From assembly GCF_032854445.1 (NCBI RefSeq), contig NC_088297.1:21897127-21961126 (forward strand): a stretch of DNA of 64,000 nucleotides. The letters are read 5' to 3'. The DNA comes from Liolophura sinensis (Eukaryota; Mollusca; Polyplacophora; Chitonida; Chitonidae). The position numbers were made by a program, and so were the translations under genes. This document shows, in pieces, positions 55,130-64,000 of this stretch (its first letter is position 1; each line of letters begins with the position of its first letter). The notes under the pieces are model-generated. The model made no database searches, had not been told where the DNA came from, and was given only the letters and a program-made list of their open reading frames with translations.

Positions 55130-55555
55130 TAAAGAGAACCGCTAATATAGATACAAGAGGAACGCTAATATACTTGTAGACAAGAGAGAAAAGTTAGTGT
55201 AGACACAAGAGCAACTCTGATGTACATGTAGACAAGAGAGAAACGCTAGTATAGACACAAGAGCAACTCTGATGTACATGTAGACAAGAGAGAAACGCTA
55301 ATATAGATACAAGAGCAACTCTGATGTACATGTAGACAAGAGAGAAACGTTAGTATAGACACTAGAGCAAGACTGATTTACACGTAGACAAGAGAGAAAC
55401 GCTAGTATGGACACAAGCAACACTGATGTACATGTAGACAAGAGAGAAAAGCTAGTATGGACACGAGCAACACTGATGTACATGCAGGCACGAGAAAAAC
55501 GCTAATATAGACACAAGAGAAACACTGATGTACATGTAGACAAGAACGGTTATTG
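55130..55555. repeat. About 52-bp minisatellite (copy A)
   Basis: Roughly eight units of GACAAGAGAGAAACGCTAGT, ATAGACACAAGAGCAACTCT, GATGTACATGTA. Copy B has the same array at 63352-63775. Confidence 0.93.
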
Positions 55556-56860
55556 ACCTACAGGTGAAAGTGAAACGCTAGTGCCGGCAAACTGAGAAAC
55601 ACTAATATAGATAATAGAAAAACGCTTACTGACCAACAGGTGAAAGTGAAACGGTAGTGCCGACAAACTGAGAAACACTAGTATAGAGAATAGAGAAACA
55701 CTTACTGACCTACAGGTGAAAGTGAAACGGTAGTGCCGACAAACTGAGAAACACTATATAGATCATAGAGAAACACTTACTGACCTACAGGCGAAAGTGA
55801 AACACTAGTGCCGGCAAACTGAGAAACACTAATATAGATAATAGAGAAACCCTTACTGACCTAGAGGTGAAAGTGAAACGGTAGTGTCGACAAACTGAGA
55901 GACACTAATACAGATAATAGAGAAACCCTTACTGACCTACAGGTGAAAGTGAAACGGTAGTGTCGACAAACTGAGAGACACTAATACAGATAATAGAGAA
56001 AAACTTACTGACCTACAGGTGAAAGTGAAACGGTAGTGTCGACAAACTGAGAGACACTAATACAGATAATAGAGAAACACTTACTGACCTACAGGCGAAA
56101 GTGAAACACTAGTGCCGGCAAACTGAGAAACACTAATACAGATAATAGATAAACACTTACTGACCCACAGGAGAAAGTAAAACGCTAGTGCCGGAAAAAC
56201 TAAAGGAGAAAATAAAACGTTAGTGCCTGCAAACTGAGAAACACTAATACAGAAAATAGAAAAACACTTACTGACCTACAGGAGAAAATAAAACGCTAGT
56301 GCCGGAAGTAGAAAATAGAGAAACACTTACTGACCTACAGGAGAAAGCGAAATGGTAGTGCCTGCAAACTGAGAAACACTAACATAGAAAATAGAAAAAC
56401 ACTTACCTATAGGCAAAAGTGAAACGCTAGTACCGACAAACTGAGAATCACTAACATAGAAAATAGAGAAACACTTATTGAACTACAGACGCTAGTGTCG
56501 GCAAACTGAGAAACACTAATACAGAAAATAGACCTTGCTGACCTACAGGCGAATTGAAATGGCAATGGCGGCAAACTGAGAAACACTAATATAGAAAATA
56601 GAGAAACTCTTACTGACTTAAAGGCGAAAGTAAAATGGCAGTGCCGGCAAACTGAGAAACACTAACATAGAAAATAGAGAAACACTTTCTGACATACAGG
56701 CAAAAGTGAAACGCTAGTACCGACAAACTGAGAAACACTAATATAGAAAATAGAGAAACACTTACCGACCTACACGCGAAAGCGAAATGGCAGTGGTGGC
56801 AAACTGAGAAACACTAATATAGAAAATAGAGAAACACTTGTAGACTTACTGGCAAAACTA
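55556..56860. repeat. About 77-bp minisatellite carrying splice-site-like motifs
   Basis: About 17 units of CTTACTGACCTACAGGTGAA, AGTGAAACGGTAGTGCCGAC, AAACTGAGAAACACTAATAT, AGATAATAGAGAAACA. Read on the minus strand (the gene's direction) most units contain TTTCACTTTCACCTGTAG and, four bases on, GTAAGT. It lies in the intron 5' of the exon at 54930-55120. Confidence 0.93.
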
Positions 56861-57300
56861 AATCATTAGTTCCGATAAAAAGGTACACCAATACAGAGAA
56901 AAGAACAAAATGAGAAGACAAGCAAATCATGAACATTGAACGAAAGTGGAAAATACAAAACAAGTATGTCTATGAATCAAAACAAAACAGATGTATCGGT
57001 ATAGAAAATGGAGCACACGTGTGACCAACAGAAGTATATATAGTTCTCCTGAACTGAATGAGAATAAAAAGAGCGCTTTGTTTTTCCTTTGTCATTTGAG
57101 CCATTCATAACGCCTCGTCAAATGTGCAATTTACTATTACTGAATAAAGATAACATTGCATACACCCAATCGAGCAAAACACCACACGCGTGCCATGGTC
57201 TTAAGCATCATATACATGCAGGCTGTAATAAATATGACATAAAGTTCACTCCACCAACATGACATTATGGGTACTCCCATAATGGCACACTGTAAATCCT
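56861..57300. other. Spacer between minisatellites, no gene seen
   Basis: AT-rich; no exon with splice support. Confidence 0.4.
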
Positions 57301-57541
57301 ATCAAACATGATACAACTGAACAATGTTCACTACATCAAACCCAACACAATGTACGCTACATCAAACTGAACACAATTACACCACATCAAAGTTAAGACA
57401 ATGTACACAACATTAAACTTTACACAATACACATTACATCAAACTTAACACAATACACACTACAATAAACTTAACACAATGTACACCACACCAAACTTAA
57501 CACAATGTTCGCAACATCAAACTTAACACAATGTACACTAC
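57301..57541. repeat. About 26-bp tandem repeat running into the gap
   Basis: About nine units of ACTACATCAAACTTAACACA plus ATGTAC. The array meets the N run, so its true length is unknown. Confidence 0.9.
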
Positions 57542-57741
57542 NNNNNNNNNNNNNNNNNNNNNNNNNNNNNNNNNNNNNNNNNNNNNNNNNNNNNNNNNNN
57601 NNNNNNNNNNNNNNNNNNNNNNNNNNNNNNNNNNNNNNNNNNNNNNNNNNNNNNNNNNNNNNNNNNNNNNNNNNNNNNNNNNNNNNNNNNNNNNNNNNNN
57701 NNNNNNNNNNNNNNNNNNNNNNNNNNNNNNNNNNNNNNNNN
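57542..57741. other. Assembly gap (200 N)
   Basis: Exactly 200 N bases, a placeholder length. The second copy of the 8.2-kb duplication starts on the very next base. Confidence 1.
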
Positions 57742-57798
57742 TGCTTCGAGTTTTGGGGGATGATACACGTACTTTTTCGAGGCACAAAAAGAACACCG

Positions 57799-57917
57799 TC
57801 AAATCAAGTGAATACTGACGTAGACGAGATTCCCTCCGGCAATCTCCCTGACGTTGTTGATGTGTACTTTCCAGTCTGCTGTTCTGTGAGCTTATCACCT
57901 TCCTGATTGATTACAAT
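57799..57917 (-). pseudogene. Last exon of the minus-strand gene, copy B, frameshifted
   Basis: Same exon as 49652-49771 but 119 instead of 120 bases: one G is missing in GTTGTTG(G)ATGTG, shifting the frame after about 17 codons. This could be a sequencing error or a real lesion. Confidence 0.6.
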
Positions 57918-60900
57918 CTGAAGAGTAGAAAAGGTAAGGCATATGAAAGAGGTATGTCTATACTATCTATCCACCGACGTCATATATAATGTTTTGCAAC
58001 TGTCGATTTCACACGTTTTTGTGTTTTGTTTCTCCTTCCCCCCCCCCCTCAGGCGACGATAGGCATATAAATGTCAGATCGCACGTTTATGCATAGTCCT
58101 TACAGCGCATGCGTCGCTCTCTACCTTTCACTTTACATCACTGCCCCCAATAGACGAACTTGGAGCCTGTAAGACGCAAGTTGGCGTGTTTTAGTCTAAG
58201 CCCCATCACCTGTGTCCTATCGCGGAACTGCATAATCAGCTGTCATCAAGAAAATTGTTTCAGGTTTGGATAGAATCATGTTGTACATACTCTAGATAAG
58301 GAGAATGCATGTGTATAAAGCATTATTAGAAACTAAGGTTTGAGACGGGATAGTTTTGTTGTTTTCTGACATCACTTCCTACCTCATCACCGTGACACCA
58401 GTGGCCCTCGGTATTGTTCAAGGTTTCTGTACAAATTTTACTGGTGGTGGCAGTGATGTAAAGTGAAAGTAGAAAGCGACGCAATGCGCCGTCAGTAGTA
58501 TGGACGTTTAAGTTGGAACCATCAGTTGTTAACTGGACATTCCAGAGTTGCTTACAAGAGAGTAAAGCTTTAATTAGTGTCCCAAACCTTAAAATCCCAG
58601 CATCTCCCGTAAAACGAGTATACATTATGGTTTTAAGCAATGTGGTACCCTTTTAGTGAAAATGTGGTGTTTGACCAGATTCACTAATAACTAGACCACT
58701 TCCAAAACACTCCGAGCTAAAACAAACACAGATTACGGAAATAAGAACATTAAAAAAACTTATAGAATTACGTTGAATTCACGCAAGCGTGGTCGCATGC
58801 GTATGTCTTTAATACCAGACATAGGCTCAACAAGAAAAAACCCCATAAATTTATATTGTTATCTGGAACCTCCTGTTAAGCCAGATACGGCAAACTTTCT
58901 TAAATAGCTAACTTTCAGTATTAAAAATTTGTATGTGTGCCATCGGAATAATGATAAATATCTTGCAAGCGTGCATGAGCCACGCTGTTGTGTTAACGTA
59001 TTGCACATGGACTGATTAACTGAGTGATTTAAGTGCCTATATTCAGCTAACGAACCTGTAGAGTTTTTTTTTATATTTTAGGTTGATCGCAACACAGCGA
59101 TGTAGCTACCTTACATACATCCTAATGCAGATAACATTAGGTGTGTCTACACCCGCTAAATACACAAGCATGTACTTATGTTTGCTATATTACGTGTATA
59201 CACAAGCGATGAATTAAAGGTAAAAACAGGAAGTCCTGCAGTGGTGTGCCGCGAACAATCAGTGATTGACAGGTATAACGTATATATGCCTGAATGGTAT
59301 ACTGTACATTGATTGATTGATTGATTTGATTGGTGTTTTTACGCTTGTACTCAAGAATATATCACTTACACGACGACGGCCAGCATTATGGTAGGTGGAA
59401 ACCGGGGCAGAGCCCGGGAAAAAAGATCTCTGGAACATCTTCCACGTACGGCCAAAAGAAATCGAAATTGTGGACTTTTTATACAAATTACTACCGTTTT
59501 ATATCAACGTGAGCCAAACATCTCAGATTAAATCGGTTAGTCGTGCAAGTAATTATGGCGTATTGGAAAAACACATCTAGCGCAACGATGAAAAGTGTTT
59601 TAAAATTTATCAATTAAACTTGATATCAAATCGCCCCCCCCCCCTCCCTCCAACAACAACACCACCTCCCTTTTCAAACCGCGTCAGGTCACCACGGGGC
59701 AAGCCACAGAGGGGGAAATTTCCACGATTAAAATATGACTAAACCCTTTCAATCCAACATTTCCCTATTCAACCTGACAGCTATTCAATATCTAACAAAG
59801 ATATATCGTCCCATAAGTGCAGTTAGATAATCACTTCTGTCAGATAACACGATCGTGTTTGCATTGCCAGTCGTCTGGGAACTGTCCGCCTGGAGGCGAA
59901 GTCCATCCCTAAATAAACCATTCAGTGCGATGAAGTGTTTGCACCGGGCTGTCCATACAAAGTCCTATAGTATAAGTCTAAAGTCCACAGCTCGTTCAGG
60001 CATGAAATCATGTCTGGATTCACTCAGACTATCTCTTGGATTCTCGCTGGCTCAGCGGTTTAACACGTCCCTAAATGAAGATTGCTGCCCGTTTAACCAA
60101 ATAGACTCAGTGTTATTTTGAAGGGATTGTTGATTTGGACATTGTTCTGTGTCAGTGCTTTTATGACCCATGCGGTGTTTGAGCACTTGGAATTTTTTTA
60201 TTTATTTCTTTTTATCTGTCTCTTTGTTGGAAATGAACGTACACCTAACTAACACTACTACTTTTGCAATTCTGCACAACGATTACAGATTTGAAATGTT
60301 GTTTTGTTTTCTGACCATCTGAATGAGGGCATTGCTGCTACGTGTAAGAAGCGACCTTCCGTCCAGAACATTAATGGCATGCATGCTGGCACAGGTTTTC
60401 TCACACTAATGTCTAACAATATAGCCATCAAAACGAACAACTCTATCCGACCCCTTATACAGAAATCTATTTAAATTAAATATGGTGGTCAAGAATAATA
60501 TGTCTTAATTTTTTTGGTGTTTCACGTCGTGGTTTATAGTTTGCACTAAATAACTGTTATGACAAAACGGTTTTGGATTTACTTGATTTTTTTTATTTGG
60601 CTTTTTTTGTTTTACGCTGTACTCCAGAATATTTCCCGTATACGACGGCGGCCAGCTTTATTGTGGGAGGAAAACCGGGCATAGCCGCAGGTTAATGGCA
60701 GACTTTACCACGTACAGCGACCGCATTGGTTGGAGACTCCTGAGGGATTGCGCTGGGCTGCCACGCTAACTCCTTCGGCCACAGAGGCCCTAATGGATTA
60801 GGAATCTGGGTGGAATCAATCTACACCTATTTATCTGACTGAGTTTTTTCCTCAGAATATTTCCACTTATATGACAGCGGTCAGGTTTGTATGTGGGAGA

Positions 60901-61609
60901 CATCGAGCATACATAGTCTGGGAGACACACCGCACCTTTTAAAGTAGCTAACAAGCCCCCTGCCCTAAAGCCGCGGTAGGCCGTCCGGCATTGGGTTCGA
61001 AGTCCCGACGTCAGTGGCCACGCTGTAGTCTATAAGGAGTTCTCGTTCTATGACATGGATAGCGATGTCACAGAAAAGAATGCTAAGGCAACGGCCAAAA
61101 CAAATATGACCGATAATTTAAGCAGAGGTCAAAGAGATCATTATGTGAGTCACCGAAAAGACGGAATGCCTTATTGGTCCAGAGTTTGACAGCGTGCCCT
61201 TTTGCTGCCAATCAAAACTAGTGTACTTACTACGCCTTCTTCGAGAAAGACAACTCAGTAGAAAAAAATACCCTCGCTGTGTTACCAGAATTGTGTAAAT
61301 TCGAAAATGTGTTCCATCCTCTAAAACTGATAGTGTACTGAGTAGTATACAATGCTATGGCAAAATGCATATCCACACAATCTGCGTATCAGCAGTACAC
61401 AAATTGTGTGATTTGTTAATGCTAAGAGTTGGGTCTACGCAAATTATGTACCACTGATACACGTATTTTTGTGGATCTGCAAATTTGTACACAACCATTT
61501 CTGTATGGCACAAATGCATCTTTTCAAGCATACAATCTTGATGTGTAAGTTCAAATTGTTAGCATTATGTCTATCCTCATTATTCTATACTTAAGTCTAT
61601 ACTAAAAGA

Positions 61610-61831
61610 ATTAATCTGTTATATTTAACAGAACGTCTGTTATCTGAGTTGATGCTTTAATGTGTTTTGTTATTGCAGCAGATTTTTCTGTTAAACATAA
61701 CACACATGTTCTGTTAATTCAACATAACCATTCAACTAGACTAACAGAATATTGTGTTATAATAACAGAATACATTCTAACATTCCTCAGATAACAGACT
61801 TTCTGTTAAATTTAACAGATTAATTTTTTTA
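61610..61831. mobile_element. Intact MITE in copy B
   Basis: Ends are inverted: TTAATCTGTTATATTTAACA, GAACGTCTGTTATCTGAG at the left and CTCAGATAACAGACTTTCTG, TTAAATTTAACAGATTAA at the right. About 222 bases, no ORF. The tips themselves are palindromic (CTGTTAAATTTAACAG). Confidence 0.8.
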
Positions 61832-62229
61832 TCGTCTGTTCGAAAATTTTAAGGTGTGTTGAACTCGAAAGTTAGCTCGAAATGAACAGAACAGAACAAC
61901 CACAAAATATGCTAATGTAGCTGAGCAGATTTCACGTACAGCGTGAACATAAAGGTCCCATTTAAAAGCTTTGAACGCGATCTTCAGAATTGCGAAAATG
62001 CAAAAAAAAAAAATTGTAAACCTCCTACATTGGGTCAATACAGCTTAGTTGTATACGTTTAAAAGGTGATGCACAAGCGTACACTGCAACTTAACACCGC
62101 CTTTTATACAAAATATACAAAGAATTCGAGTATTACACCCTCACCGAAATGGAGACGGAAAGCATTGCCTACACATAAAATACATCACATCAGATAACAC
62201 ATTGCCTGGCCTGCATGTATTTCACTACG

Positions 62230-62480
62230 CATTTGTTGATCCATGTAAACTCGCGTCAGCACATGATCCATGTAAACTCGTATCAGCACATGATCCATGC
62301 AAACTCGCGTCAGCACATGATCCATGCAAACTCGCGTCAGCACATGATCCATGTAAACTCGCGTCAGCACATGATTCATGTAAACTCGCGTCAGCACATG
62401 ATCCATGTGAACTCGAGTCAGCTCATGATCCATGTAAACTAGCGTCAGCACATGATCCATGTAAACTCGCGTCAGCACAA
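62230..62480. repeat. 27-bp minisatellite (copy B)
   Basis: Nine units, the same number as copy A, but with different variants in several units. Confidence 0.95.
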
Positions 62481-63151
62481 CGCGTCCAACAGCATTAAAA
62501 TTTGTGACTGCTTTTGTCAGGTGACTATTCCACCAGTCAAAATTTCAAATTAGAATCATACTCCAATTTATTTTAATGTGTCGACACATGATGTTTATAT
62601 GTTGAAAATCACATGTTTAAATGTTGAAATTTTTAGTTTTATACTTTAAAATAGCAGTTGAAGGGTTACTGTTCCCAATCGCCGTTTCTCCACGCCTGCA
62701 GGGGGGACACATTTACCACTAATCACTATAAACGTCAAATAATTTACATTGAGATGAGTTTAAATTTTTTTCCCCTCAGCAGTTCTCGTGTTCGTTATCT
62801 GTTACGCTGAGAACTGAAGGCTAGTAGGTTGGGCCACTTTAACTGTTTGCACTCGAACCTTGGAACCTGTAAATGTTGGTCATCCATTAGCAGTCAGACA
62901 ATTATATGAAGATGTACGTAGCTCTTAAGGCCTTCAATCTGTCATTCAGTCTGGTCAGTGAGTAATAAGTGAGGCAGTTTGACAGGCCAGCCTCACTCAG
63001 AGAGACAGGCAATCACACACTTAGCGAGTCAGCCAAGCCAAGTGGGTGTGGTTAGTAAGTAAGTCAGCCAGGCAGTCATTCAGTCAATTAGTCGGTCAGT
63101 AGTCAATCAATCAATCGACGTGTAAATCGAAGTAAAGTAACAAATGCTCAC

Positions 63152-63342
63152 CGTCAGTTCACCTTTTCCTTCCAAGTCAGGTTCATTGAAAGCTTCCCCA
63201 AACTTTGCGGTGTGTTCACGAGTCCACAACGGTGTGACGGACTTTAACGTGATGCTATCCCCTGACACGTTGATCTCTTGGAAGATATCATTGGACGGAG
63301 TCAGCAGGCTTACGGCCTTCGTTTTGAGATCAGCAGAGACAC
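63152..63342 (-). CDS. Internal exon of the minus-strand gene (copy B)
   Basis: Same as 54930-55120, with the open frame, acceptor and donor all retained. No difference was noticed within the exon. Confidence 0.65.
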
Positions 63343-63351
63343 CTGCAAAGG

Positions 63352-64000
63352 TAAAGAGAACCGCTAATATAGATACAAGAGGAACGCTAATATACTTGTA
63401 GACAAGAGAGAAAAGCTAGTGTAGACACAAGAGAAACACTGATGTACATGTAGACAAGAGAGAAACGCTAGTATAGACACAAGAGCAACTCTGATGTATA
63501 TGTAGAAAAGAGAGAAACGCTAATATAGATACAAGAGCAACTCTGATGTACATGTAGACAAGAGAGAAACGTTAGTATAGACACTAGAGCAAGACTGATT
63601 TACACGTAGACAAGAGAGAAACGCTAGTATGGACACAAGCAACACTGATGTACATGTAGACAAGAGAGAAAAGCTAGTATGGACACGAGCAACACTGATG
63701 TACATGCAGGCACGAGAAAAACGCTAATATAGACACAAGAGAAACACTGATGTACATGTAGACAAGAACGGTTATTGACCTACAGGTGAAAGTGAAACGC
63801 TAGTGCCGGCAAACTGAGAAACACTAATATAGATAATAGAGAAACGCTTACTGACCAACAGGTGAAAGTGAAACGGTAGTGCCGACAAACTGAGAAACAC
63901 TAGTATAGAGAATAGAGAAACACTTACTGACCTACAGGTGAAAGTGAAACGGTAGTGCCGACAAACTGAGAAACACTATATAGATCATAGAAAAACACTT
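63352..64000. repeat. 52-bp then 77-bp minisatellites (copy B, cut by window end)
   Basis: Same arrays as 55130-55778; the window ends inside the third or fourth 77-bp unit. Confidence 0.93.

Larger units (their letters stand above)
49596..55778. repeat. Large duplication, copy A
   Basis: Matches 57742-64000 across its length at very high identity, with the same SINEs, exons, MITE, 27-bp repeat and minisatellites in order. Offsets run from about 8146 to 8222 bases. Differences are scattered substitutions and indels, many in homopolymers. Confidence 0.97.
57742..64000. repeat. Large duplication, copy B (cut by window end)
   Basis: Same order as copy A. SINEs are at 59305-59460 and 60600-60790, the TIR element at about 58100-58500, the intact MITE at 61610-61831, the 27-bp minisatellite at 62230-62480 and the 52-bp array from 63352. 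Many single-base homopolymer differences from copy A. Confidence 0.97.

Noticed and set aside
54922..55179. Plus-strand ORF starting MLTVSSPFPSKSG
   Set aside because: It is the shadow of a minus-strand exon with strong splice sites and a more protein-like translation.

Overview
The window is AT-rich animal nuclear DNA. It is dominated by repeats and contains a few multi-exon genes with standard GT-AG introns. The most abundant repeat is a tRNA-derived SINE (A box TGGCTCAGTTGG, B box GTTCAAGTC, constant 3' region, AATAAATA tail), with more than 20 copies. A second SINE-type repeat lies at 33507-33722. Both look like SINEs known from molluscs, so I infer a mollusc (at least a lophotrochozoan). 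That assignment comes from family recognition, not a search.

Layout. 1-660 is one copy of a paralogous segment that recurs at 13741-15735; both copies end at a 21-bp satellite. 1.5-8.3 kb holds SINEs, a foldback element, a decayed Tc1-like transposon with intact terminal repeats (3002-4406), a possible small gene with one frameshift, and a 22-bp satellite with higher-order structure. 9.0-13 kb holds a minus-strand gene of at least four exons for a proline- and cysteine-rich protein; every splice phase agrees. An intronless-looking SINE-in-MITE nest (9361-10032) lies inside its last but one intron region. 15.7-17.6 kb is a large 21-bp satellite split by a SINE.

About 17.98-22.2 kb is a GC-rich, frameshifted virus-like DNA element. 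It has remnants of a membrane/coiled-coil protein, a capsid-like protein, a FtsK/HerA-type packaging ATPase and the N-terminal part of a family-B-like DNA polymerase. 22.9-24.35 kb is a tandem array with an exact 575-bp internal duplication.

25-33 kb contains a small secreted-protein candidate with CRE and TATA-like sites, a dead DDE transposase, a perfect pentanucleotide microsatellite of about 385 bp, and a claudin/PMP22-like four-TM gene (minus strand, three exons with agreeing phases). 33.7-37.3 kb is a 56-57 bp minisatellite. 37.5-38.25 kb is the 3' end of a LINE reverse-transcriptase gene. 39.5-41.7 kb starts a plus-strand secreted multi-EGF gene.

From 49596 to the end, two nearly identical copies (49596-55778 and 57742-64000) flank a 200-N gap. 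Each carries the last exon and one earlier exon of an unrecognised minus-strand gene. The differences include many homopolymer indels, so this may be two haplotypes joined during assembly rather than a true tandem duplication. Genes otherwise appear unrelated to each other; nothing suggests a shared pathway.
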